The notes: generated by a model from the sequence alone, not told the origin. DNA of 64,000 nt from Hydractinia symbiolongicarpus (GCF_029227915.1 NC_079878.1:7068001-7132000), one strand, 5' to 3'. Counted from the first letter of the stretch, positions 1-8,928 are shown. Made by a program: numbers and translations.

Positions 1-110
1 GCGCCGTCAACACACGCCACAGCACGGGCAGATCACCAGTAAAATCTAGCAACGTGGCAGTGCACCCAGGTTGTTTTGATCCCGTCAACGTGACGGCAAA
101 GCCCGTAAAA

Positions 111-184
111 TGGCCAGTGTGGGGCTCGAACCCACGACATTCGCGTTATTAGCACGACGCTCTAGCCGACTGAGCTAACCGGCC
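111..184 (-). tRNA. tRNA-Ile(AAU)
   Basis: This is the consensus Ile(AAU) gene, from the unit cut by the left edge. It reads AUU and AUC codons after A34 is converted to inosine. The 74 nt fold cleanly: acceptor GGCCGGT/ACTGGCC, D stem GCTC/GAGC with loop AGTCGGCTA, anticodon stem TCGTG/CGCGA around loop CTAATAA, T stem GTGGG/CCCAC with loop TTCGAGC, discriminator A73. The A box (TAGCTCAGTCGG) and B box (GGTTCGAGCCC) fit Pol III promoters. On the minus strand an ATTTTA run follows the 3' end and supplies a T4 terminator. No intron and no encoded CCA. Confidence 0.96.
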
Positions 185-366
185 GTGAACGCGTGAACAC
201 GGACTCACTTCCTAAGTCAACTCTAAGCAAAATACTTTTATTTTTTTACTCAAAACGTTACCGTCATATTTCTCACGCTTTGATACGAGTCCAAGCAATG
301 CAAATAGCCGCAACCCGCTCGATAGAAGAGTCATGTTAGGCCAACTTTAAACGGACATTCCCTGAA
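185..366. other. 182-bp spacer between Ile(AAU) and Thr (representative of all units)
   Basis: There is no gene in this spacer. Next to the Ile(AAU) start is a direct repeat, GTGAAC-GC-GTGAAC (185-198). A T-rich tract (cttttattttttt, about 235-247) would stop plus-strand Pol III. Read on the minus strand, downstream of the Thr gene, the first T4 runs are at 252-255 and 229-232. The Thr gene therefore has no close terminator. Confidence 0.8.
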
Positions 367-439
367 AGCCCTCGGAGAGATTTGAACTCTCGACCCCTGG
401 TTTACAAGACCAGTGCTCTAACCCCTGAGCTACGAAGGC
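367..439 (-). tRNA. tRNA-Thr(UGU)
   Basis: This is the consensus Thr gene of the array (unit 1). It reads ACA, and ACG by wobble. The 73 nt fold as acceptor GCCTTCG/CGAGGGC (one T4-G69 wobble), D stem GCTC/GAGC with loop AGGGGTTA, anticodon stem CTGGT/ACCAG around CTTGTAA (anticodon TGT at 404-406), variable loop GGGTC, T stem GAGAG/CTCTC with loop TTCAAAT, and T73. The B box GTTCAAATC fits the Pol III consensus GWTCRANNC. Downstream of the 3' end there is only TTTC, not a T4 run, so a ~110-nt trailer or read-through towards the Ile(AAU) gene on the same strand is possible. Confidence 0.95.
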
Positions 440-588
440 ACGCGATCCTTGCCAAATACGAAAAGTCGGTGCATCAGGCAAAACAGGCCAGTGGCAACGT
501 GTACTTGCCATAAAGTGATACCGTCAATGCCCTACTGGACCATGACTATTCTAATCACGGACCTCAGCTTTCCCGTTAACATCCACGG
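440..588. other. 149-bp spacer between divergent Thr and Ile(UAU) genes (representative)
   Basis: This stretch separates the 5' ends of the divergently transcribed Thr (minus) and Ile(UAU) (plus) genes. It is the putative shared upstream region. I see no TATA box close to either start and no other gene. The TTG at 449 opens a 132-codon reading frame that runs through Ile(UAU) and antisense through Ile(AAU); it is not a credible protein. Confidence 0.75.
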
Positions 589-681
589 GCTCCAGTGGCG
601 TAGTCGGTTAGCGCGTCGTACTTATAAGTCAGTATCGACAAAGACATGCGAAGATCGGGAGTTCGAGCCTCCCCTGGAGCA
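589..681 (+). tRNA. tRNA-Ile(UAU), 19-nt intron
   Basis: This is the consensus Ile(UAU) gene (unit 1), the reader of AUA codons. Exons fold as acceptor GCTCCAG/CTGGAGC, D stem GCGT/GCGC with loop AGTCGGTTA, anticodon stem TCGTA/TGCGA, variable loop AGATC, T stem GGGAG/CTCCC with loop TTCGAGC, and A73. The intron AGTCAGTATCGACAAAGAC (627-645) lies directly after position 37, the canonical site for nuclear tRNA introns. Animal tRNA-Ile(UAU) genes are typically intron-bearing, and the exons closely resemble the vertebrate gene. The B box is GTTCGAGCC. A TTTCTTTT terminator follows 3 bp after the gene. Confidence 0.96.
627..645 (+). other. Intron of tRNA-Ile(UAU) (representative)
   Basis: This is the 19-nt sequence between A37 and A38. 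The boundary can shift by 1 nt because A flanks both sides. It contains GTAT, which could pair with anticodon UAU in the pre-tRNA, as expected of a bulge-helix-bulge-like fold for the tRNA splicing endonuclease. The intron is equally repeated in units 1-61. Intron-only changes occur in units 8, 31, 33, 42, 53 and 58. Confidence 0.9.
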
Positions 682-684
682 AGG

Positions 685-692
685 TTTCTTTT
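685..692 (+). terminator. Pol III terminator of Ile(UAU) (representative)
   Basis: TTTCTTTT starts 3 bp after A73. The T4 run is the minimal Pol III terminator. Units 18 and 20 carry five T residues here instead. Confidence 0.85.
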
Positions 693-776
693 CATGCGCC
701 GTCAACACACGCCACAGCACGGGCAGATCACCAGTAAAATCTAGCAACGTGGCAGTGCACCCAGGTTGTTTTGATC

Positions 777-791
777 CCGTCAACGTGACGG
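777..791. other. Perfect 6-bp hairpin between convergent tRNA 3' ends (representative)
   Basis: CCGTCA-ACG-TGACGG is a perfect inverted repeat with a 3-nt loop. It lies between the converging Ile(UAU) and Ile(AAU) genes, 10 bp beyond the Ile(AAU) terminator. Changes within it occur in units 8, 22, 42, 46, 48, 57 and 58. A role in separating convergent transcription is inference. Confidence 0.6.
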
Positions 792-801
792 CAAAGCCCG
801 T

Positions 802-805
802 AAAA
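802..805 (-). terminator. Pol III terminator of Ile(AAU) (representative)
   Basis: A T4 run on the minus strand directly follows the discriminator base of Ile(AAU). It is present in every unit I read. Confidence 0.85.
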
Positions 806-879
806 TGGCCAGTGTGGGGCTCGAACCCACGACATTCGCGTTATTAGCACGACGCTCTAGCCGACTGAGCTAACCGGCC
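806..879 (-). tRNA. tRNA-Ile(AAU)
   Basis: Unit 1. Same sequence as 111-184. Confidence 0.96.
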
Positions 880-1061
880 GTGAACGCGTGAACACGGACT
901 CACTTCCTAAGTCAACTCTAAGCAAAATACTTTTATTTTTTTACTCAAAACGTTACCGTCATATTTCTCACGCTTTGATACGAGTCCAAGCAATGCAAAT
1001 AGCCGCAACCCGCTCGAAAGAGGAGTCATGTTAGGCCAATTTTAAACGGACATTCCCTGAA

Positions 1062-1134
1062 AGCCCTCGGAGAGATTTGAACTCTCGACCCCTGGTTTAC
1101 AAGACCAGTGCTCTAACCCCTGAGCTACGAAGGC
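1062..1134 (-). tRNA. tRNA-Thr(UGU)
   Basis: Unit 2. Consensus (as 367-439). Confidence 0.95.
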
Positions 1135-1283
1135 ACGCGATCCTTGCCAAATACGAAAAGTCGGTGCATCAGGCAAAACAGGCCAGTTGCAACGTGTACT
1201 TGCCATAAAGTGATACCGTCAATGCCCTACTGGACCATGACTATTCTAATCACGGACCTCAGCTTTCCCGTTAACATCCACGG

Positions 1284-1376
1284 GCTCCAGTGGCGTAGTC
1301 GGTTAGCGCGTCGTACTTATAAGTCAGTATCGACAAAGACATGCGAAGATCGGGAGTTCGAGCCTCCCCTGGAGCA
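1284..1376 (+). tRNA. tRNA-Ile(UAU), intron
   Basis: Unit 2. Consensus (as 589-681). Confidence 0.96.
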
Positions 1377-1500
1377 AGGTTTCTTTTCATGCGCCGTCAA
1401 CACACGCCACAGCACGGGCAGATCACCAGTAAAATCTAGCAACGTGGCAGTGCACCCAGGTTGTTTTGATCCCGTCAACGTGACGGCAAAGCCCGTAAAA

Positions 1501-1574
1501 TGGCCAGTGTGGGGCTCGAACCCACGACATTCGCGTTATTAGCACGACGCTCTAGCCGACTGAGCTAACCGGCC
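1501..1574 (-). tRNA. tRNA-Ile(AAU)
   Basis: Unit 2. Consensus. Confidence 0.96.
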
Positions 1575-1756
1575 GTGAACGCGTAAACACGGACTCACTT
1601 CCTAAGTCAACTCTAAGCAAAATACTTTTATTTTTTTACTCAAAACGTTACCGTCATATTTCTCACGCTTTGATACGAGTCCAAGCAATGCAAATAGCCG
1701 CAACCCGCTCGAAAGAGGAGTCATGTTAGGCCAACTTTAAACGGACATTCCCTGAA

Positions 1757-1829
1757 AGCCCTCGGAGAGATTTGAACTCTCGACCCCTGGTTTACAAGAC
1801 CAGTGCTCTAACCCCTGAGCTACGAAGGC
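1757..1829 (-). tRNA. tRNA-Thr(UGU)
   Basis: Unit 3. Consensus. Confidence 0.95.
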
Positions 1830-1978
1830 ACGCGATCCTTGCCAAATACGAAAAGTCGGTGCATCAGGCAAAACAGGCCAGTTGCAACGTGTACTTGCCA
1901 TAAAGTGATACCGTCAATGCCCTACTGGACCATGACTATTCTAATCACGGACCTCAGCTTTCCCGTTAACATCCACGG

Positions 1979-2071
1979 GCTCCAGTGGCGTAGTCGGTTA
2001 GCGCGTCGTACTTATAAGTCAGTATCGACAAAGACATGCGAAGATCGGGAGTTCGAGCCTCCCCTGGAGCA
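1979..2071 (+). tRNA. tRNA-Ile(UAU), intron
   Basis: Unit 3. Consensus. Confidence 0.96.
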
Positions 2072-2195
2072 AGGTTTCTTTTCATGCGCCGTCAACACAC
2101 GCCACAGCACGGGCAGATCACCAGTAAAATCTAGCAACGTGGCAGTGCACCCAGGTTGTTTTGATCCCGTCAACGTGACGGCAAAGCCCGTAAAA

Positions 2196-2269
2196 TGGCC
2201 AGTGTGGGGCTCGAACCCACGACATTCGCGTTATTAGCACGACGCTCTAGCCGACTGAGCTAACCGGCC
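2196..2269 (-). tRNA. tRNA-Ile(AAU)
   Basis: Unit 3. Consensus. Confidence 0.96.
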
Positions 2270-2451
2270 GTGAACGCGTGAACACGGACTCACTTCCTAA
2301 GTCAACTCTAAGCAAAATACTTTTATTTTTTTACTCAAAACGTTACCGTCATATTTCTCACGCTTTGATACGAGTCCAAGCAATGCAAATAGCCGCAACC
2401 CGCTCGAAAGAAGAGTCATGTTAGGCCAACTTTAAACGGACATTCCCTGAA

Positions 2452-2524
2452 AGCCCTCGGAGAGATTTGAACTCTCGACCCCTGGTTTACAAGACCAGTG
2501 CTCTAACCCCTGAGCTACGAAGGC
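2452..2524 (-). tRNA. tRNA-Thr(UGU)
   Basis: Unit 4. Consensus. Confidence 0.95.
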
Positions 2525-2673
2525 ACGCGATCCTTGCCAAATACGAAAAGTCGGTGCATCAGGCAAAACAGGCCAGTTGCAACGTGTACTTGCCATAAAG
2601 TGATACCGTCAATGCCCTACTGGACCATGACTATTCTAATCACGGACCTCAGCTTTCCCGTTAACATCCACGG

Positions 2674-2766
2674 GCTCCAGTGGCGTAGTTGGTTAGCGCG
2701 TCGTACTTATAAGTCAGTATCGACAAAGACATGCGAAGATCGGGAGTTCGAGCCTTCCCTGGAGCA
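2674..2766 (+). tRNA. tRNA-Ile(UAU), intron
   Basis: Unit 4. C17T in the D loop and C63T (G-T wobble in the T stem); both tolerable. Confidence 0.92.
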
Positions 2767-2890
2767 AGGTTTCTTTTCATGCGCCGTCAACACACGCCAC
2801 AGCACGGGCAGATCACCAGTAAAATCTAGCAACGTGGCAGTGCACCCAGGTTGTTTTGATCCCGTCAACGTGACGGCAAAGCCCGTAAAA

Positions 2891-2964
2891 TGGCCAGTGT
2901 GGGGCTCGAACCCACGACATTCGCGTTATTAGCACGACGCTCTAGCCGACTGAGCTAACCGGCC
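2891..2964 (-). tRNA. tRNA-Ile(AAU)
   Basis: Unit 4. Consensus. Confidence 0.96.
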
Positions 2965-3146
2965 GTGAACGCGTGAACACGGACTCACTTCCTAAGTCAA
3001 CTCTAAGCAAAATACTTTTATTTTTTTACTCAAAACGTTACCGTCATATTTCTCACGCTTTGATACGAGTCCAAGCAATGCAAATAGCCGCAACCCGCTC
3101 GAAAGAGGAGTCATGTTAGGCCAACTTCAAACGGACATTCCCTGAA

Positions 3147-3219
3147 AGCCCTCGGAGAGATTTGAACTCTCGACCCCTGGTTTACAAGACCAGTGCTCTA
3201 ACCCCTGAGCTACGAAGGC
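3147..3219 (-). tRNA. tRNA-Thr(UGU)
   Basis: Unit 5. Consensus. Confidence 0.95.
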
Positions 3220-3368
3220 ACGCGATCCTTGCCAAATACGAAAAGTCGGTGCATCAGGCAAAACAGGCCAGTTGCAACGTGTACTTGCCATAAAGTGATA
3301 CCGTCAATGCCCTACTGGACCATGACTATTCTAATCACGGACCTCAGCTTTCCCGTTAACATCCACGG

Positions 3369-3461
3369 GCTCCAGTGGCGTAGTCGGTTAGCGCGTCGTA
3401 CTTATAAGTCAGTATCGACAAAGACATGCGAAGATCGGGAGTTCGAGCCTCCCCTGGAGCA
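3369..3461 (+). tRNA. tRNA-Ile(UAU), intron
   Basis: Unit 5. Consensus. Confidence 0.96.
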
Positions 3462-3585
3462 AGGTTTCTTTTCATGCGCCGTCAACACACGCCACAGCAC
3501 GGGCAGATCACCAGTAAAATCTAGCAACGTGGCAGTGCACCCAGGTTGTTTTGATCCCGTCAACGTGACGGCAAAGCCCGTAAAA

Positions 3586-3659
3586 TGGCCAGTGTGGGGC
3601 TCGAACCCACGACATTCGCGTTATTAGCACGACGCTCTAGCCGACTGAGCTAACCGGCC
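3586..3659 (-). tRNA. tRNA-Ile(AAU)
   Basis: Unit 5. Consensus. Confidence 0.96.
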
Positions 3660-3841
3660 GTGAACGCGTGAACACGGACTCACTTCCTAAGTCAACTCTA
3701 AGCAAAATACTTTTATTTTTTTACTCAAAACGTTACCGTCATATTTCTCACGCTTTGATACGAGTCCAAGCAATGCAAATAGCCGCAACCCGCTCGAAAG
3801 AGGAGTCATGTTAGGCCAACTTTAAACGGACATTCCCTGAA

Positions 3842-3914
3842 AGCCCTCGGAGAGATTTGAACTCTCGACCCCTGGTTTACAAGACCAGTGCTCTAACCCC
3901 TGAGCTACGAAGGC
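3842..3914 (-). tRNA. tRNA-Thr(UGU)
   Basis: Unit 6. Consensus. Confidence 0.95.
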
Positions 3915-4063
3915 ACGCGATCCTTGCCAAATACGAAAAGTCGGTGCATCAGGCAAAACAGGCCAGTTGCAACGTGTACTTGCCATAAAGTGATACCGTC
4001 AATGCCCTACTGGACCATGACTATTCTAATCACGGACCTCAGCTTTCCCGTTAACATCCACGG

Positions 4064-4156
4064 GCTCCAGTGGCGTAGTCGGTTAGCGCGTCGTACTTAT
4101 AAGTCAGTATCGACAAAGACATGCGAAGATCGGGAGTTCGAGCCTCCCCTGGAGCA
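4064..4156 (+). tRNA. tRNA-Ile(UAU), intron
   Basis: Unit 6. Consensus. Confidence 0.96.
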
Positions 4157-4280
4157 AGGTTTCTTTTCATGCGCCGTCAACACACGCCACAACACGGGCA
4201 GATCACCAGTAAAATCTAGCAACGTGGCAGTGCACCCAGGTTGTTTTGATCCCGTCAACGTGACGGCAAAGCCCGTAAAA

Positions 4281-4354
4281 TGGCCAGTGTGGGGCTCGAA
4301 CCCACGACATTCGCGTTATTAGCACGACGCTCTAGCCGACTGAGCTAACCGGCC
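4281..4354 (-). tRNA. tRNA-Ile(AAU)
   Basis: Unit 6. Consensus. Confidence 0.96.
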
Positions 4355-4536
4355 GTGAACGCGTGAACACGGACTCACTTCCTAAGTCAACTCTAAGCAA
4401 AATACTTTTATTTTTTTACTCAAAACGTTACCGTCATATTTCTCACGCTTTGATACGAGTCCAAGCAATGCAAATAGCCGCAACCCGCTCGAAAGAGGAG
4501 TCATGTTAGGCCAACTTTAAACGGACATTCCCTGAA

Positions 4537-4609
4537 AGCCCTCGGAGAGATTTGAACTCTCGACCCCTGGTTTACAAGACCAGTGCTCTAACCCCTGAGC
4601 TACGAAGGC
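4537..4609 (-). tRNA. tRNA-Thr(UGU)
   Basis: Unit 7. Consensus. Confidence 0.95.
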
Positions 4610-4758
4610 ACGCGATCCTTGCCAAATACGAAAAGTCGGTGCATCAGGCAAAACAGGCCAGTTGCAACGTGTACTTGCCATAAAGTGATACCGTCAATGC
4701 CCTACTGGACCATGACTATTCTAATCACGGACCTCAGCTTTCCCGTTAACATCCACGG

Positions 4759-4851
4759 GCTCCAGTGGCGTAGTCGGTTAGCGCGTCGTACTTATAAGTC
4801 AGTATCGACAAAGACATGCGAAGATCGGGAGTTCGAGCCTCCCCTGGAGCA
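4759..4851 (+). tRNA. tRNA-Ile(UAU), intron
   Basis: Unit 7. Consensus. Confidence 0.96.
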
Positions 4852-4975
4852 AGGTTTCTTTTCATGCGCCGTCAACACACGCCACAACACGGGCAGATCA
4901 CCAGTAAAATCTAGCAACGTGGCAGTGCACCCAGGTTGTTTTGATCCCGTCAACGTGACGGCAAAGCCCGTAAAA

Positions 4976-5049
4976 TGGCCAGTGTGGGGCTCGAACCCAC
5001 GACATTCGCGTTATTAGCACGACGCTCTAGCCGACTGAGCTAACCGGCC
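4976..5049 (-). tRNA. tRNA-Ile(AAU)
   Basis: Unit 7. Consensus. Confidence 0.96.
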
Positions 5050-5231
5050 GTGAACGCGTGAACACGGACTCACTTCCTAAGTCAACTCTAAGCAAAATAC
5101 TTTTATTTTTTTACTCAAAAAGTTACCGTCATATTTCTCACGCTTTGATACGAGTCCAAGCAATGCAAATAGCCGCAACCCGCTCGAAAGAGGAGTCATG
5201 TTAGGCCAACTTTAAACGGACATTCCCTGAA

Positions 5232-5304
5232 AGCCCTCGGAGAGATTTGAACTCTCGACCCCTGGTTTACAAGACCAGTGCTCTAACCCCTGAGCTACGA
5301 AGGC
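5232..5304 (-). tRNA. tRNA-Thr(UGU)
   Basis: Unit 8. Consensus. Confidence 0.95.
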
Positions 5305-5453
5305 ACGCGATCCTTGCCAAATACGAAAAGTCGGTGCATCAGGCAAAACAGGCCAGTTGCAACGTGTACTTGCCATAAAGTGATACCGTCAATGCCCTAC
5401 TGGACCATGACTATTCTAATCACGGACCTCAGCTTTCCCGTTAACATCCACGG

Positions 5454-5546
5454 GCTCCAGTGGCGTAGTCGGTTAGCGCGTCGTACTTATAAGTCAGTAT
5501 CGACAAAGAGATGCGAAGATCGGGAGTTCGAGCCTCCCCTGGAGCA
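5454..5546 (+). tRNA. tRNA-Ile(UAU), intron
   Basis: Unit 8. Exons are consensus; the last intron base is G instead of C, at the 3' splice site. Confidence 0.94.
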
Positions 5547-5670
5547 AGGTTTCTTTTCATGCGCCGTCAACACACGCCACAGCACGGGCAGATCACCAGT
5601 AAAATCTAGCAACGTGGCAGTGCACCCAGGTTGTTTTGATCCCGTCAAGGTGACGGCAAAGCCCGTAAAA

Positions 5671-5744
5671 TGGCCAGTGTGGGGCTCGAACCCACGACAT
5701 TCGCGTTATTAGCACGACGCTCTAGCCGACTGAGCTAACCGGCC
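5671..5744 (-). tRNA. tRNA-Ile(AAU)
   Basis: Unit 8. Consensus. Confidence 0.96.
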
Positions 5745-5926
5745 GTGAACGCGTGAACACGGACTCACTTCCTAAGTCAACTCTAAGCAAAATACTTTTA
5801 TTTTTTTACTCAAAACGTTACCGTCATATTTCTCACGCTTTGATACGAGTCCAAGCAATGCAAATAGCCGCAACCCGCTCGAAAGAAGAGTCATGTTAGG
5901 CCAACTTTAAACGGACATTCCCTGAA

Positions 5927-5999
5927 AGCCCTCGGAGAGATTTGAACTGTCGACCCCTGGTTTACAAGACCAGTGCTCTAACCCCTGAGCTACGAAGGC
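5927..5999 (-). tRNA. tRNA-Thr(UGU)
   Basis: Unit 9. G51C creates a C-C mismatch in the T stem. Confidence 0.85.
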
Positions 6000-6148
6000 A
6001 CGCGATCCTTGCCAAATACGAAAAGTCGGTGCATCAGGCAAAACAGGCCAGTTGCAACGTGTACTTGCCATAAAGTGATACCGTCAATGCCCTACTGGAC
6101 CATGACTATTCTAATCACGGACCTCAGCTTTCCCGTTAACATCCACGG

Positions 6149-6241
6149 GCTCCAGTGGCGTAGTCGGTTAGCGCGTCGTACTTATAAGTCAGTATCGACA
6201 AAGACATGCGAAGATCGGGAGTTCGAGCCTTCCCTGGAGCA
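6149..6241 (+). tRNA. tRNA-Ile(UAU), intron
   Basis: Unit 9. C63T wobble in the T stem, shared with unit 4. Confidence 0.93.
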
Positions 6242-6365
6242 AGGTTTCTTTTCATGCGCCGTCAACACACGCCACAGCACGGGCAGATCACCAGTAAAAT
6301 CTAGCAACGTGGCAGTGCACCCAGGTTGTTTTGATCCCGTCAACGTGACGGCAAAGCCCGTAAAA

Positions 6366-6439
6366 TGGCCAGTGTGGGGCTCGAACCCACGACATTCGCG
6401 TTATTAGCACGACGCTCTAGCCGACTGAGCTAACCGGCC
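6366..6439 (-). tRNA. tRNA-Ile(AAU)
   Basis: Unit 9. Consensus. Confidence 0.96.
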
Positions 6440-6621
6440 GTGAACGCGTGAACACGGACTCACTTCCTAAGTCAACTCTAAGCAAAATACTTTTATTTTT
6501 TTACTCAAAACGTTACCGTCATATTTCTCACGCTTTGATACGAGTCCAAGCAATGCAAATAGCCGCAACCCGCTCGAAAGAGGAGTCATGTTAGGCCAAC
6601 TTTAAACGGACATTCCCTGAA

Positions 6622-6694
6622 AGCCCTCGGAGAGATTTGAACTCTCGACCCCTGGTTTACAAGACCAGTGCTCTAACCCCTGAGCTACGAAGGC
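6622..6694 (-). tRNA. tRNA-Thr(UGU)
   Basis: Unit 10. Consensus. Confidence 0.95.
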
Positions 6695-6843
6695 ACGCGA
6701 TCCTTGCCAAATACGAAAAGTCGGTGCATCAGGCGAAACAGGCCAGTTGCAACGTGTACTTGCCATAAAGTGATACCGTCAATGCCCTACTGGACCATGA
6801 CTATTCTAATCACGGACCTCAGCTTTCCCGTTAACATCCACGG

Positions 6844-6936
6844 GCTCCAGTGGCGTAGTCGGTTAGCGCGTCGTACTTATAAGTCAGTATCGACAAAGAC
6901 ATGCGAAGATCGGGAGTTCGAGCCTCCCCTGGAGCA
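6844..6936 (+). tRNA. tRNA-Ile(UAU), intron
   Basis: Unit 10. Consensus. Confidence 0.96.
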
Positions 6937-7060
6937 AGGTTTCTTTTCATGCGCCGTCAACACACGCCACAGCACGGGCAGATCACCAGTAAAATCTAGC
7001 AACGTGGCAGTGCACCCAGGTTGTTTTGATCCCGTCAACGTGACGGCAAAGCCCGTAAAA

Positions 7061-7134
7061 TGGCCAGTGTGGGGCTCGAACCCACGACATTCGCGTTATT
7101 AGCACGACGCTCTAGCCGACTGAGCTAACCGGCC
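7061..7134 (-). tRNA. tRNA-Ile(AAU)
   Basis: Unit 10. Consensus. Confidence 0.96.
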
Positions 7135-7316
7135 GTGAACGCGTGAACACGGACTCACTTCCTAAGTCAACTCTAAGCAAAATACTTTTATTTTTTTACT
7201 CAAAACGTTACCGTCATATTTCTCACGCTTTGATACGAGTCCAAGCAATGCAAATAGCCGCAACCCGCTCGAAAGAGGAGTCATGTTAGGCCAACTTTAA
7301 ACGGACATTCCCTGAA

Positions 7317-7389
7317 AGCCCTCGGAGAGATTTGAACTCTCGACCCCTGGTTTACAAGACCAGTGCTCTAACCCCTGAGCTACGAAGGC
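7317..7389 (-). tRNA. tRNA-Thr(UGU)
   Basis: Unit 11. Consensus. Confidence 0.95.
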
Positions 7390-7538
7390 ACGCGATCCTT
7401 GCCAAATACGAAAAGTCGGTGCATCAGGCAAAACAGGCCAGTTGCAACGTGTACTTGCCATAAAGTGATACCGTCAATGCCCTACTGGACCATGACTATT
7501 CTAATCACGGACCTCAGCTTTCCCGTTAACATCCACGG

Positions 7539-7631
7539 GCTCCAGTGGCGTAGTCGGTTAGCGCGTCGTACTTATAAGTCAGTATCGACAAAGACATGCG
7601 AAGATCGGGAGTTCGAGCCTCCCCTGGAGCA
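7539..7631 (+). tRNA. tRNA-Ile(UAU), intron
   Basis: Unit 11. Consensus. Confidence 0.96.
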
Positions 7632-7755
7632 AGGTTTCTTTTCATGCGCCATCAACACACGCCACAACACGGGCAGATCACCAGTAAAATCTAGCAACGT
7701 GGCAGTGCACCCAGGTTGTTTTGATCCCGTCAACGTGACGGCAAAGCCCGTAAAA

Positions 7756-7829
7756 TGGCCAGTGTGGGGCTCGAACCCACGACATTCGCGTTATTAGCAC
7801 GACGCTCTAGCCGACTGAGCTAACCGGCC
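7756..7829 (-). tRNA. tRNA-Ile(AAU)
   Basis: Unit 11. Consensus. Confidence 0.96.
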
Positions 7830-8011
7830 GTGAACGCGTGAACACGGACTCACTTCCTAAGTCAACTCTAAGCAAAATACTTTTATTATTTTACTCAAAA
7901 CGTTACCGTCATATTTCTCACGCTTTGATACGAGTCCAAGCAATGCAAATAGCCGCAACCCGCTCGAAAGAGGAGTCATGTTAGGCCAACTTTAAACGGA
8001 CATTCCCTGAA

Positions 8012-8084
8012 AGCCCTCGGAGAGATTTGAACTCTCGACCCCTGGTTTACAAGACCAGTGCTCTAACCCCTGAGCTACGAAGGC
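8012..8084 (-). tRNA. tRNA-Thr(UGU)
   Basis: Unit 12. Consensus. Confidence 0.95.
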
Positions 8085-8233
8085 ACGCGATCCTTGCCAA
8101 ATACGAAAAGTCGGTGCATCAGGCAAAACAGGCCAGTTGCAACGTGTACTTGCCATAAAGTGATACCGTCAATGCCCTACTGGACCATGACTATTCTAAT
8201 CACGGACCTCAGCTTTCCCGTTAACATCCACGG

Positions 8234-8326
8234 GCTCCAGTGGCGTAGTCGGTTAGCGCGTCGTACTTATAAGTCAGTATCGACAAAGACATGCGAAGAT
8301 CGGGAGTTCGAGCCTCCCCTGGAGCA
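8234..8326 (+). tRNA. tRNA-Ile(UAU), intron
   Basis: Unit 12. Consensus. Confidence 0.96.
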
Positions 8327-8450
8327 AGGTTTCTTTTCATGCGCCGTCAACACACGCCACAACACGGGCAGATCACCAGTAAAATCTAGCAACGTGGCAG
8401 TGCACCCAGGTTGTTTTGATCCCGTCAACGTGACGGCAAAGCCCGTAAAA

Positions 8451-8524
8451 TGGCCAGTGTGGGGCTCGAACCCACGACATTCGCGTTATTAGCACGACGC
8501 TCTAGCCGACTGAGCTAACCGGCC
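8451..8524 (-). tRNA. tRNA-Ile(AAU)
   Basis: Unit 12. Consensus. Confidence 0.96.
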
Positions 8525-8706
8525 GTGAACGCGTGAACACGGACTCACTTCCTAAGTCAACTCTAAGCAAAATACTTTTATTTTTTTACTCAAAACGTTA
8601 CCGTCATATTTCTCACGCTTTGATACGAGTCCAAGCAATGCAAATAGCCGCAACCCGCTCGAAAGAGGAGTCATGTTAGGCCAACTTTAAACGGACATTC
8701 CCTGAA

Positions 8707-8779
8707 AGCCCTCGGAGAGATTTGAACTCTCGACCCCTGGTTTACAAGACCAGTGCTCTAACCCCTGAGCTACGAAGGC
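8707..8779 (-). tRNA. tRNA-Thr(UGU)
   Basis: Unit 13. Consensus. Confidence 0.95.
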
Positions 8780-8928
8780 ACGCGATCCTTGCCAAATACG
8801 AAAAGTCGGTGCATCAGGCAAAACAGGCCAGTTGCAACGTGTACTTGCCATAAAGTGATACCGTCAATGCCCTACTGGACCATGACTATTCTAATCACGG
8901 ACCTCAGCTTTCCCGTTAACATCCACGG

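Noticed and set aside
185-366. A fourth small RNA gene (5S rRNA or U6) hidden in the spacers
   Set aside because: No 5S internal control region, no U6-like or other recognisable RNA fold or Pol III box pair was found in any of the three spacers.
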